A stretch of DNA of 64,000 bases from Paraburkholderia phenazinium (GCF_900141745.1 NZ_FSRM01000002.1:2356001-2420000), one strand, 5' to 3'; positions 8,309-16,980 are shown, counted from the first letter of the stretch. The notes: generated by a model from the letters alone, not told the origin. Numbers and translations are program-made.

Positions 8309-8328
8309 ATTATCGATAATTTGATCAA
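8309..8328. promoter_or_regulatory. candidate GntR operator (ATTATCGATAAT plus TTGATCAA)
   Basis: A perfect 12-bp palindrome at 8309-8320 is followed directly by an 8-bp palindrome TTGATCAA. Positions 8311-8328 match 15 of 18 bases of a second site at 16243-16260, upstream of the cupin/YqhD genes. Its place just after the transcript start suits a repressor; the GntR encoded in this operon is the obvious candidate. Confidence 0.5.
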
Positions 8329-8339
8329 GGGACATAGTG

Positions 8340-10118
8340 ATGGCAGACAAGCTCGATAAAGCCCAGCCGGGCGTCGATACGCCGGACGTCGACGCGCCGC
8401 GCGGTTTGCGCAAAGGGTTGACCAATTACGGGGACGCGGGCTTTTCGCTGTTCCTGCGCAAGGCGTTTATCAAGGGCGCGGGTTACACCGACGACGCGTT
8501 GGCGCGGCCCATCGTCGCCATTGCCAACACCGGCAGCGCCTACAACCCGTGTCACGGCAACGCGCCGCAACTGGTCGAGGCCATCAAACGCGGCGTGATG
8601 CTGGCGGGGGGCCTGCCGGTCGAATTCCCCACCATTTCGATCGCGGAAAGCTTCTCGCATCCGACCAGCATGTATCTGCGCAACCTCATGTCCATGGACA
8701 CCGAGGAGATGATCCGCGCGCAGCCGATGGATGCGGTCGTGCTGATCGGCGGCTGCGACAAGACTGTGCCCGCGCAACTGATGGGTGCCGCCGTCGCGGG
8801 CGTCCCCGCCATCCAGCTCGTGACAGGCGCGATGCTGACCGGCTCGCATCGTGGCGAGCGAGTGGGTGCCTGTACAGACTGTCGCCGCTTTTGGGCGAGC
8901 TTCCGCGGCGACCAGATCGACGCGGACGAAATCGATGCGGTCAACAACCAGCTGGTGGCGACGGTCGGCACCTGCTCGGTAATGGGCACCGCCAGCACGA
9001 TGGCCTGCATCGCTGAGGCGATGGGCATCATGTTGCCGGGCGGCGCCTCGCCGCCGGCGGTCAGCGCCGACCGCATCCGCATTGCGGAGCGCACCGGCGC
9101 CCAGGCCGTCGCGATGATCGGCGCGAATCTCACGCCTGCGAAAATCCTCACGCCGAAAGCAATCGAAAACGCGCTGCGCGTGTTGCTGGCTATCGGCGGT
9201 TCGACCAACGGCATCATCCATCTGACTGCAATTGCCGGGCGTCTGGGCATCAAGATCGATCTCGACGCGCTCGACCGGATGGCACGCGAGACGCCGGTGC
9301 TGGTGGATCTGAAACCGTCGGGGCAGCACTATATGGAAGACCTGCATCGCGCCGGCGGACTCACTACCGTCATGCGCGAAATGAAGGGCCTGCTGCATCT
9401 CGATGCCTTGACCGTCACGGGCCGCACGCTGGGCGAAGAACTCGACGCGGCGCCCGCCAGCTTCGCGCAGGAGGTCGTGCGGCCGTTTGACAAGCCGATC
9501 TTTCCGCAAGGCGGCATCGCTGTATTGCACGGCAATCTGGCGCCGGGCGGTGCGATTATCAAGCAGTCCGCAGCGAATCCGGACTTGATGGAACACGAAG
9601 GCCGCGCCGTGGTGTTCGAGAATGCCGAGGACCTCGCGTTGCGCATCGACGATCCCGAGCTCGACGTCGAGGCGCATGACGTGCTCGTGCTCAAGCAGAT
9701 CGGGCCGGTCGGGGCACCCGGCATGCCGGAAGCGGGCTATATCCCGATTCCGCGCAAGCTCGGAAGGCTTGGCGTGAAAGACATGGTGCGCATCTCCGAT
9801 GGCCGCATGAGCGGCACCGCGGCGGGCACCATCGTGCTGCACGTGACGCCGGAGTCGGCGATTGGCGGTCCGCTCGCGATCGTGCGCACGGGCGACCGGA
9901 TTCGCCTGAGTGTGGCGCAGCGCTCGGTGGAGCTGCTGGTGAGCGACGAGGAAATCGCCACACGTCTGGCGGCGCTGCCGCCGCGCGAAGCCGAACCGAA
10001 CCTGCGCGGTTATCGAAAACTGTTTCTGACCACGATCACGCAAGCCGACGAAGGGTGCGACTTCGACTTTCTGAAAGCGCCGCAGACCGTAGCCACGGTG
10101 CCTGGAAACAAGCCGTGA
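8340..10118 (+). CDS. IlvD/Edd-family sugar-acid dehydratase
   Basis: ATG 8340 (the GTG three bases earlier is also possible) gives 592 residues. The three [2Fe-2S] ligands are visible: C71 (NPCHGN), C139 (GGCDKT) and C212 (GTCSVMGTAST). The C-terminal ISDGRMSGTA is the family's Mg/substrate motif. By overall resemblance it belongs with pentonate/hexonate dehydratases (L-arabinonate, D-xylonate, D-gluconate types) rather than with biosynthetic dihydroxyacid dehydratase. It would convert an aldonate to the 2-keto-3-deoxy acid. The stop overlaps the GTG start of gntR by four bases, so the genes form one operon. Substrate is unassigned. Confidence 0.88.
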   Translation: MADKLDKAQPGVDTPDVDAPRGLRKGLTNYGDAGFSLFLRKAFIKGAGYTDDALARPIVAIANTGSAYNPCHGNAPQLVEAIKRGVMLAGGLPVEFPTISIAESFSHPTSMYLRNLMSMDTEEMIRAQPMDAVVLIGGCDKTVPAQLMGAAVAGVPAIQLVTGAMLTGSHRGERVGACTDCRRFWASFRGDQIDADEIDAVNNQLVATVGTCSVMGTASTMACIAEAMGIMLPGGASPPAVSADRIRIAERTGAQAVAMIGANLTPAKILTPKAIENALRVLLAIGGSTNGIIHLTAIAGRLGIKIDLDALDRMARETPVLVDLKPSGQHYMEDLHRAGGLTTVMREMKGLLHLDALTVTGRTLGEELDAAPASFAQEVVRPFDKPIFPQGGIAVLHGNLAPGGAIIKQSAANPDLMEHEGRAVVFENAEDLALRIDDPELDVEAHDVLVLKQIGPVGAPGMPEAGYIPIPRKLGRLGVKDMVRISDGRMSGTAAGTIVLHVTPESAIGGPLAIVRTGDRIRLSVAQRSVELLVSDEEIATRLAALPPREAEPNLRGYRKLFLTTITQADEGCDFDFLKAPQTVATVPGNKP

Positions 10119-10882
10119 CGTCAGACCCGATCGGCAACGGTGCGGGGCAACAGCGGCCCAGTGCAGTTGCGCCGGTGCTGCGCGACCGCAATACCGATGA
10201 AACGATACGCCGTGTCGCGGACCAGCTCGAAGAAGAGATCGTGCTCGGCCTGCTGCATCCGCGCGAACGTCTGGTTGAAGACGACCTGTGCGAGCGCTTC
10301 AATCTGAAGCGTCATGTGGCGCGCCAGGTGCTGGGAGAAGTGGAGCGCCGTGGCCTGATCGAACGTCGCAGGCATGTCGGCGCGCTGGTCAAGTCGTTCA
10401 CCGCAAGCGAAGTGACGCAGTTGTACGCGTTGCGTGAGCTGCTGGAGACCGACGCGGCGAGCCGGATTGTTTTCCCTGTCGACGCCGCGAAGCTCGCGGA
10501 ACTGGAAACGTTGCAGGCGCAACATGACGCCGCTGCGCAGGCAGGCGATCTGCGCCGCGTTTTTCGCGTCAACATGGCGTTCCATCGGGCGTTTTTCGCG
10601 TTATCGGGCAACCAGGTGCTCGTCGATGCGATTCATGAATATGAGCGGCGCACGCACGCGATCCGCTCCGTATCGATCGTATTTCCGGTCTATCTGGAGA
10701 AAGCGCGCGCCGAACATCATCAGATGATCGATGCGTTGCGGCGCGGCGATCGCGACGATCTGATCGCGCTGTGCCGCGCGCATCTCGTGCCGTCCCGCGA
10801 CGCCTATCTCAACGCGTATCACCAGCGCTCGGCCGCGGCCGCGGCGTTTGACTTATCGACACCGAATGGAGACATCGAATGA
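10115..10882 (+). CDS. GntR-family regulator, FadR/FCD subfamily
   Basis: The GTG at 10115 forms a GTGA overlap with the dehydratase stop; the ATG 60 bp upstream would lie inside that gene. The product has 255 residues: a winged helix over about 25-95 (VEDDLCERFNLKRHVARQVL) and an FCD ligand domain behind it with the usual metal-binding histidines (HRAFF, EHHQMIDAL, CRAHL). FCD regulators sense small organic acids such as sugar acids. It sits inside the operon it most likely controls, and the palindromes at 8309-8328 are the probable target. Confidence 0.88.
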   Translation: MTSDPIGNGAGQQRPSAVAPVLRDRNTDETIRRVADQLEEEIVLGLLHPRERLVEDDLCERFNLKRHVARQVLGEVERRGLIERRRHVGALVKSFTASEVTQLYALRELLETDAASRIVFPVDAAKLAELETLQAQHDAAAQAGDLRRVFRVNMAFHRAFFALSGNQVLVDAIHEYERRTHAIRSVSIVFPVYLEKARAEHHQMIDALRRGDRDDLIALCRAHLVPSRDAYLNAYHQRSAAAAAFDLSTPNGDIE

Positions 10883-11685
10883 AACGGGTTTTGATTACCG
10901 GCGCAGCTGGCCATATTGGCCGGGTATTGCGCGCCGGCTTGCGTGGCCAATATCAGTTGCGTCTCGCGGACATCGCGCCGCAAGCTGAAGCAGGCGAGGG
11001 CGAAGAAATCGTCACGGCCGACATTACCCGGCTAGAGGATCTGTTGCCGGTGATGCAGGGTGTCGACGTGGTCGTGCATCTGGCCGGCATTCCGGACGAG
11101 GACCGTTGGGAGAAGATCCGCGACATGAACATCGAAGGTTGTTACAACGTCTTCGAAGCCGCGCGGCAGGCTGGCGTCAAACGCGTGGTGTTCGCGAGCT
11201 CCAACCATGCAGTGGGCTTTCACCGGCGCGACCGGATGATCGACAATGCCGTCGCGCCGCGGCCGGACAGCCGCTATGGCGTATCGAAGGTGTTCGGCGA
11301 AGCGCTTGGACGGATGTACGCGGACAAGCACGGCATGTCGGTCGCATGCATGCGGATCGGCTCGTTTCGTCCCGACAACACGCCGACGGCGCCGCGGCAC
11401 CTGTTCACGTGGATCAGTCATCGCGACATGGTGCAACTGACGAAGCGCTGCATCGACTACCCCGACTATCATTTCCTGATCGTGTATGGCGTCTCGGGCA
11501 ATGCGCGTAACCGCTGGGACAACGCGAATGTGCGGCGGCTCGGTTATGCGCCGGAAGACAACGCCGAACAGTATGCCGCCCAGATCGCGGCAACAGGGCA
11601 AACCGAAGACGCGCGTGAGGCGCTGTTTCACGGTGGCTTTGGCTGTCTCGTCGAGTTCGACGGCGATCCGCAGCGGATCGACTAG
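10879..11685 (+). CDS. udh: uronate dehydrogenase (NAD-dependent epimerase/dehydratase fold)
   Basis: A 268-residue SDR-type protein with GxxGxxG at G8-G14, the uronate dehydrogenase hallmark ASSNH (106-110) and the catalytic Y133-x3-K137 in YGVSK. Length and order match the characterised Agrobacterium Udh, which oxidises D-galacturonate and D-glucuronate to aldarolactones using NAD. The ATG overlaps the gntR stop by four bases (ATGA). Together with the lactonase and the UxaA/GarD dehydratase it suggests an oxidative uronate route. Activity on another aldose acid cannot be ruled out. Confidence 0.85.
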   Translation: MKRVLITGAAGHIGRVLRAGLRGQYQLRLADIAPQAEAGEGEEIVTADITRLEDLLPVMQGVDVVVHLAGIPDEDRWEKIRDMNIEGCYNVFEAARQAGVKRVVFASSNHAVGFHRRDRMIDNAVAPRPDSRYGVSKVFGEALGRMYADKHGMSVACMRIGSFRPDNTPTAPRHLFTWISHRDMVQLTKRCIDYPDYHFLIVYGVSGNARNRWDNANVRRLGYAPEDNAEQYAAQIAATGQTEDAREALFHGGFGCLVEFDGDPQRID

Positions 11686-11789
11686 TCCGGCACTCTGACC
11701 CGGCTATCGTCATTGCTGGCTGCCGCACGTTATAGAATGCGGCACAGGGATGGCGCGATGGTGCGCCTCGACTCCGGGCAGGGTGCAAG

Positions 11790-12836
11790 TTGACCACAGA
11801 CACTAAGAAAAGAGCGCCGCGTCGCAAATCGAATGCGATTTCCGTCATGGATGTGGCTCGCGCAGCGGGCGTTTCAACAGCGACGGTTTCGCGCGTATTG
11901 AATGGCAACGCAACGGTTGCCGCCGAGCTGCAGACCCGCGTACGCGACATCGCGCGCGATCTTGGCTATACGCCACATGCGGCCGCGCGTGCGTTGGCGT
12001 CGCAGAAGTCCAAGACGATCGGCGCGGTGATCCCATCGCTGGAAAACCAGAACTTCGCGATCGGCGTGTTCGCGCTGCAAAAGCGCATCGGCGAAGCCGG
12101 CTATACGTTGCTGCTTGGATGCTCGTATTACGATCAGGAAGACGAACTCAAGCAGGTGCGCGCCCTGATCGCGGACGGCATCGCCGGCTTGATGCTCGTT
12201 GGCCGTAGCCACTCGCCCGCGCTCTATGAACTGATCGAAAAGGAACAGATTCCGCTCGTCAACGGCTGGACCGTCGATCACGACCATCCGTATGTCGGTT
12301 TCGATAACGTTGCGGTCGGGCGGCGCCTCGCCGAATATCTGCTCGAGCTCGGGCATACCCGCTTCGGCATGATTACGCAAATGACGCAGCACAGCGATCG
12401 TGCGGCTGATCGCATCATCGGCGTGCGCGCGGCGCTACAGTCGCGCGGGCTGCAGTTGCGCCACGAGCATCTGATCGAGATGCCGCACAAGATCATTGAA
12501 GGCCAGATGGCAATGAAGGCGCTGATGAACGGGCCCGAGCGTCCGACGGCCGTGATCTGCGGCACCGATCTGTTGGCAGTCGGCGCGCTGGCGGAAGCGC
12601 GCGAGGCGGGTATCGACGTGCCGGGCGACCTGTCGATCGCGGGCATCAACGATATTGAATTCTCGAGCTTTACGTCTCCGCCACTCACCACCATGCGGCT
12701 CGCCGCCGATGAAATCGGTGCGCGCAGCGCCGAGTATCTGCTCGCACGGATCGAAGGGCGGCCCGTAAGTTCGCAGTACATCGTGCCGACCGACCTGATC
12801 GTGCGCGGTACGACTGCACGTCCTCGCAACAGTTAA
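11790..12836 (+). CDS. LacI/GalR-family transcriptional regulator
   Basis: The TTG at 11790 gives 348 residues. The helix-turn-helix with hinge region lies at about residues 17-75 (VMDVARAAGVSTATVSRVLN), followed by a periplasmic-binding-protein-like sensor ending near residue 340. The family recognises palindromes with a central CG and can bridge two operators. Five such sites flank the promoters of this island, none in front of this gene itself, so it appears unregulated by its own product. The likely inducer is a uronate, aldarate or lactone. Confidence 0.9.
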   Translation: MTTDTKKRAPRRKSNAISVMDVARAAGVSTATVSRVLNGNATVAAELQTRVRDIARDLGYTPHAAARALASQKSKTIGAVIPSLENQNFAIGVFALQKRIGEAGYTLLLGCSYYDQEDELKQVRALIADGIAGLMLVGRSHSPALYELIEKEQIPLVNGWTVDHDHPYVGFDNVAVGRRLAEYLLELGHTRFGMITQMTQHSDRAADRIIGVRAALQSRGLQLRHEHLIEMPHKIIEGQMAMKALMNGPERPTAVICGTDLLAVGALAEAREAGIDVPGDLSIAGINDIEFSSFTSPPLTTMRLAADEIGARSAEYLLARIEGRPVSSQYIVPTDLIVRGTTARPRNS

Positions 12837-12903
12837 GAGGCTGTAGTACGACGTTTTGCGCAAAACACTTTCTCAATGCACGGCCCCAAATCTGCCCGTC
12901 AAA

Positions 12904-12915
12904 GTAAGCGCTTTC
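12904..12915. promoter_or_regulatory. LacI-type operator D (GTAAGCGCTTTC)
   Basis: Identical to operator A and, like it, ends exactly 2 bp before the -35 box of the next promoter. It precedes the UxaA/GarD dehydratase gene. Confidence 0.75.
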
Positions 12916-12917
12916 TA

Positions 12918-12946
12918 TTGAACTCACAAGTGAAGTGCCATAAGAT
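12918..12946 (+). promoter_or_regulatory. sigma70 promoter for the UxaA/GarD dehydratase and second transporter
   Basis: TTGAAC (12918-12923), 17 bp, TAAGAT (12941-12946), a good consensus match. It lies between operators D and E. Confidence 0.65.
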
Positions 12947-13001
12947 GCCTGATACCCTAGGATATCAAGCAGCGAAGCATCGTTCGTAGCGGCCCTTTAA
13001 A

Positions 13002-13013
13002 GAAAGCGATTAC
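13002..13013. promoter_or_regulatory. LacI-type operator E (GAAAGCGATTAC)
   Basis: Identical to operator B. Its centre is 98 bp from that of operator D, and it lies between the promoter and the dehydratase start at 13068. Confidence 0.75.
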
Positions 13014-13067
13014 TTGTATCGCCCGTGTTCGGCCGCTGAGCGCAAATTTTTTAGAAGGCAGTGTCCG

Positions 13068-14615
13068 ATGACTGAGGCGATGAGCAAAAACGTGAGCGGG
13101 CCAGTGATCCGCTTGCATCCCGCCGACAACGTGGTAATTGCGCGCATCGACGTGGCAATCGGTACGCCGGTTCCAGCCGAAGACTTTGTTTGCCGCAGCC
13201 AGGTGAGCGCGGGCTACAAGATCGCAGCGAAGCCCATCAAAAAAGGCGAGCCGGTTCGCAAATACAACGTGGTGATCGGTTTTGCCGCGATGGATATTGC
13301 GCCCGGCACGATGGTGCATAGCCATAACGTCGAGTTCCGCGAGTTCGACCGGGACTACGCGTTTGGCGCGGATTACCAGCCCGTGGAGATGGTGCCCGAA
13401 GCGCAACGCGCCACGTTCCAGGGCATCGTGCGCGACAACGGCGAGGTTGCTACGCGCAACTACATCGGCGTGTTGTCGACAGTCAATTGTTCGGCGACGG
13501 TCGCACACCGGATCGCCGAATGGTTCACGCCGGAACGGCTGGCGGATTACCCCAATGTCGACGGCGTGGTCGCGTTCACTCACTCGATCGGTTGCGGCAT
13601 GGAGATGAGCGGCGAGCCGATGGCGTTGCTGCGTCGAACGATGGCGGGTTACGCGCGGCATCCCAATCTCGCCGCGGCGCTAATCGTCGGGCTGGGATGC
13701 GAGCGCAATCAGCTGGCCGGGCTGATGGATCAGGAAGAGCTGAAGGTTGATTCGCGGCTGCACACCTTCATCATGCAGGAGAATGGCGGCACCCGCCGGA
13801 CCATCGAGGCCGGCGTGGCTGCGGTCCAGGCCCTGCTGCCCGACGCGAATCGCGTGAAGCGCACGACGGTTCCCGCGAGCCACCTGAAGATCGGCCTGCA
13901 ATGCGGCGGCTCGGACGGCTTTTCGTCGATCACGGCCAATCCTTCGCTGGGCGCAGCGATGGACCTGCTGGTCCGTCATGGCGGCACGGCCATCCTCTCC
14001 GAAACACCTGAAATCTACGGCGTGGAACATACGCTCACGCGGCGCGCGGTCAGCCGCGAAGTCGGCGAAAAGCTGGTTGCGCGGATCCGTTGGTGGAAAG
14101 ACGAGTATTCGGTCGGTCGAGACGTTCAGATCAACGGCCAGGTCAGCCCTGGCAATCAGGTGGGCGGACTCGCGAACATCTTCGAAAAGTCGATTGGATC
14201 CGCGATGAAAGGCGGCACTGGCCCGCTGATGGAAGTGTATCGATACGCCGAGCGGGTGAAGCAGGCTGGACTCGTTTTCATGGACACACCTGGTTTCGAC
14301 CCCGTCTCGGCGACGGGTCAGATTGCTGGCGGCGCGAATCTGATTGCCTTCACTACAGGCCGCGGTTCGATGTTCGGCGCCAAGCCCGTGCCCTCGCTGA
14401 AGCTCGCCACCAACACGCCGATGTACGACCGTCTCACCGAAGACATGGATCTGAACTGCGGCGGGATTCTGGATGGTGTTGCGTCGATTCGCAGCACGGG
14501 CCAGAAAATCTTCGACGCGATTCTTGCCGCCGCGTCGGGCGAGCGAACAAAGAGCGAAATGCTCGGGCTAGGCGACCACGAATTCGTGCCGTGGCAGATC
14601 GGCATCATGAGTTGA
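13068..14615 (+). CDS. UxaA/GarD-family aldonate/aldarate dehydratase
   Basis: ATG 13068 follows an AGAAGG ribosome site and gives 515 residues, close to UxaA (495) and GarD (523). An N-terminal SAF-like domain (about 15-90) is followed by the catalytic part with HSIGCGMEM, VIGLGCERNQ, LQCGGSDGFSSITANP and FTTGRGSMFG, all shared by altronate and galactarate dehydratases. These iron-dependent enzymes remove water from the sugar acid to give a keto-deoxy acid. Sequence alone does not separate altronate from galactarate use; the nearby udh and lactonase favour an aldarate. It is followed by the second transporter in the same transcript. Confidence 0.88.
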   Translation: MTEAMSKNVSGPVIRLHPADNVVIARIDVAIGTPVPAEDFVCRSQVSAGYKIAAKPIKKGEPVRKYNVVIGFAAMDIAPGTMVHSHNVEFREFDRDYAFGADYQPVEMVPEAQRATFQGIVRDNGEVATRNYIGVLSTVNCSATVAHRIAEWFTPERLADYPNVDGVVAFTHSIGCGMEMSGEPMALLRRTMAGYARHPNLAAALIVGLGCERNQLAGLMDQEELKVDSRLHTFIMQENGGTRRTIEAGVAAVQALLPDANRVKRTTVPASHLKIGLQCGGSDGFSSITANPSLGAAMDLLVRHGGTAILSETPEIYGVEHTLTRRAVSREVGEKLVARIRWWKDEYSVGRDVQINGQVSPGNQVGGLANIFEKSIGSAMKGGTGPLMEVYRYAERVKQAGLVFMDTPGFDPVSATGQIAGGANLIAFTTGRGSMFGAKPVPSLKLATNTPMYDRLTEDMDLNCGGILDGVASIRSTGQKIFDAILAAASGERTKSEMLGLGDHEFVPWQIGIMS

Positions 14616-14728
14616 GTTTTTCAATCGGCTTCCTGCCAGGCCTGCCAACAAGTCGTACCTCCATGGCATTCGTTAGAAGTGCCAGATAACAAAATCCGTC
14701 ACCCCGACTTATACGGAATAGAGACAAC

Positions 14729-16021
14729 ATGAAGACTGGGAAGTATCGCTACGTTGTCGCCTTGCTGCTGTTTATTGCGGGTGCGATCAATTACATGGAC
14801 CGCGCCGCGCTTGGTGTGGTCGCACCTATCATCAACAAGCAGCTGGGCCTTTCTCCGTCGCAACTCGGCGTGGTGTTCAGCAGTTTCTTCTTCGGCTATT
14901 CCATCTTTGCATTTGTCGGCGGCCAACTCGCCGACAAGTACGGACCGCGCCGCGTTTTCTCCTGGGCGATGGGGACGTGGTCGATTCTCTGCGGATTGAC
15001 CGCAGCCGCGACCGGCTTCGGCACGCTGCTCATTTCCCGGGCGCTGTTCGGCTTCGGCGAAGGTCCAATGAATTCGACGACCAACCGGACCATCACCAAC
15101 TGGTTTCCCCGGCATGAGACCGCAACCATGGTCGGCTTTACGTTTTCGGGCCAGACGGTAGGCAGTGCGATCGCCGGGCCGGTGGTCGGGCTGATTGCCA
15201 TCGCTTACGGTTGGCGCACGTCGTTTGTGATCATCGCGGCGCTCGGGCTGACGTGGATCGTCGCATGGCGCATATTCGCGACCGACAAGCCGGCGCAAAG
15301 CGCGCGGGTTGGCGCGGCCGAACGCGAGATGGTCGAAGCGAGCCGCGGCGCGGCGCATCCGGCAGAGGGCGGCGACGAAAGCACGCCGTTGCGCAGCTAC
15401 CTGTTTCGTCCGAGCACGCTCGCACTTGGCGTCGGCCTGTTCGCGGTGAACTACACGCTGTTCGTGTTCATCTCGTGGATGCCGAGCTATTTCACCAACG
15501 CGCTGCATCTGGACATGAAGCACATGAGTATCCTGAGCGCGGTGCCGTGGGCATGCGGCGGGATCGGCTACTTTGGCGGCGGCCTGCTTGCCGATGCGTG
15601 TTTCAAGCGTATGAGCAACAAGCTGCTGGCGCGCAAGCTCTCGGCGACTGTGCCGCTCGCGCTGTCGGGTCTCGCTCTGCTCGGTGTTAGCGTGGTCGAT
15701 TCCGTGATCCCCGCAGTACTGCTCGTAGCGTCCGCCGTTCTGTTCCTGACGGCTTCGTCGCAAGCGTGCTGGGCCACCATGCATGAGCTTGTGCCAGGCA
15801 GGCATCTGGGCGGCGTAAGCGGCTTTGTTCACCTGATGAGCAATATTTCGGGCATCGTCGGTCCGACCATGATGGGTCTGGCGGTCCAGTACTTCGGCGG
15901 TTACAGCAGCGGCTTCGTGCTCGGCGCGGCGGTCGATCTGGTCGGCGTGCTGGCAATGCTGCTGGTCATCGGCCGGCGAGGGGCAGCCACTGCGGAAGAT
16001 ACGCAGACGAAGGCTGCCTGA
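14729..16021 (+). CDS. MFS transporter, ACS family, copy 2
   Basis: A 430-residue, twelve-segment carrier starting MKTGKYRYVVALLLF. It parallels copy 1 at 5801 along the whole length, including INYMDRAALG, SPSQLGV and NWFPRHETATM; by eye about two thirds or more of the N-terminal half is identical. It lies 113 bp after the dehydratase stop and likely shares its promoter and operators D/E. Two near-identical importers under the same control suggest duplication with divergence in substrate, for example a uronate versus an aldarate. Confidence 0.9.
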   Translation: MKTGKYRYVVALLLFIAGAINYMDRAALGVVAPIINKQLGLSPSQLGVVFSSFFFGYSIFAFVGGQLADKYGPRRVFSWAMGTWSILCGLTAAATGFGTLLISRALFGFGEGPMNSTTNRTITNWFPRHETATMVGFTFSGQTVGSAIAGPVVGLIAIAYGWRTSFVIIAALGLTWIVAWRIFATDKPAQSARVGAAEREMVEASRGAAHPAEGGDESTPLRSYLFRPSTLALGVGLFAVNYTLFVFISWMPSYFTNALHLDMKHMSILSAVPWACGGIGYFGGGLLADACFKRMSNKLLARKLSATVPLALSGLALLGVSVVDSVIPAVLLVASAVLFLTASSQACWATMHELVPGRHLGGVSGFVHLMSNISGIVGPTMMGLAVQYFGGYSSGFVLGAAVDLVGVLAMLLVIGRRGAATAEDTQTKAA

Positions 16022-16480
16022 GCGGTCGTTGCCGCAGATCAACGGCGAGGCCTTACCGTATGTGAAGCAACACGGACCGGTGGCGTGTTGCTCGCGGTAC
16101 CGTTGGTCCGGAATTCATGACGCCGCCTCAGCGCGCACTCGCGGCATGAACTAACGCATATCCGAGGCCCTGCCTCATTTCCGCAAATGTCATTTGCGAA
16201 GGCGGTCATTTTGCCGCTGCTCACCTCATGGCAAGATTTGAGTATCGATAATTGGTACAACGAATCTAAGAGGCGGGAACATCGTAATGGACGAGCAGGA
16301 AAGAGCGTTGGGCGGTCAGCCGGCCCGACATGCTCCATCGCGGCGCAGGATGATTGTCGGAAAGCGTCGGCGAAACTGGCTACCACAAGCCCAACGGACA
16401 GTTGACGCCGCAGGAAGCATGGTCATTTAGCGCAGGGGCTGTGGTGTGCCGCCTGTTTCTATCCTGTTCTGGAGTGCAAA
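16022..16480 (+). other. 459-bp gap with no confident gene
   Basis: No family-like protein is seen. A 47-codon frame at 16287-16430 begins MDEQERALGGQPARHAP after a weak AGGCGG, but has no recognisable domain and an arginine-rich, shadow-like composition. The gap holds the 18-bp candidate GntR site at 16243-16260 and presumably the promoter of the cupin gene. It may be the scar of a lost gene. Confidence 0.4.
16243..16260. promoter_or_regulatory. second copy of the candidate GntR site (TATCGATAATTGGTACAA)
   Basis: It matches 15 of 18 bases of 8311-8328 and keeps the palindromic TATCGATA core. It lies 220 bp upstream of the cupin start, at a distance that leaves room for a promoter and leader. 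Confidence 0.4.
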
Positions 16481-16885
16481 TTGTTTAAATTCTTTGACCT
16501 TCAAAAAATTATCGGCCAATTCCCTGACGAGGCAGATAGCACAATCGTCGACACCTATCTCACCGACGAACCATCCGCGAGCTCAAGACTTTTTCGTGTT
16601 TATTATCCAATCCCTCGCCATTACCACGAAACGTGCGAAGAGCATCTTTACCTCCTGACCGGGAAGGTCACCTTTGCGATCGAGGACGAGGCGCCTCGCG
16701 TCCTTACTGCGGGCCAGCTCGTCACCTTCGAGCGGAACACCGTACACGCAATAACGGAAATACTGGAGTCGCCAGCGGTCTTTTTTACCGTGGACGCTCC
16801 GCGTCGTGTACCGACCGATGTTGTGTATGTAAATCCCGATGACGCACATATTCGACCTTTTGTGACTCACCTGGAAGATATCTGA
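16481..16885 (+). CDS. small single-domain cupin protein
   Basis: The only start with a fitting ribosome site is TTG 16481, preceded by GGAGTG at 16471-16476. The 134-residue product has cupin motif 1 (RHYHETCEEHLYLLTGK, with His-x-His and the glutamate) and motif 2 (ERNTVHAITE), so it can bind a metal ion. Similar small cupins act as sugar isomerases, dioxygenases or ligand sensors. It is 95 bp upstream of yqhD on the same strand, likely in one operon. Function in the sugar-acid pathway is not known. Confidence 0.7.
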   Translation: MFKFFDLQKIIGQFPDEADSTIVDTYLTDEPSASSRLFRVYYPIPRHYHETCEEHLYLLTGKVTFAIEDEAPRVLTAGQLVTFERNTVHAITEILESPAVFFTVDAPRRVPTDVVYVNPDDAHIRPFVTHLEDI

Positions 16886-16980
16886 AGGTCAGCGCGTGAC
16901 GAAGCCTGTTGCGCATGAAACTTGAGAGAGAACTCGGTCGAGCCGGCGAAAGCCGTATCAATGTAAGGAACAGAGATCCA

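Noticed and set aside
8325..10043. 572-codon open frame antisense to the IlvD/Edd dehydratase
   Set aside because: Composition is Arg/His/Asp-rich with no family pattern, while the sense strand encodes a full Fe-S dehydratase with all three Cys ligands.
16287..16430. 47-codon small gene in the gap before the cupin
   Set aside because: Weak ribosome site spacing, Arg-rich composition and no recognisable motif; not enough to call a gene.
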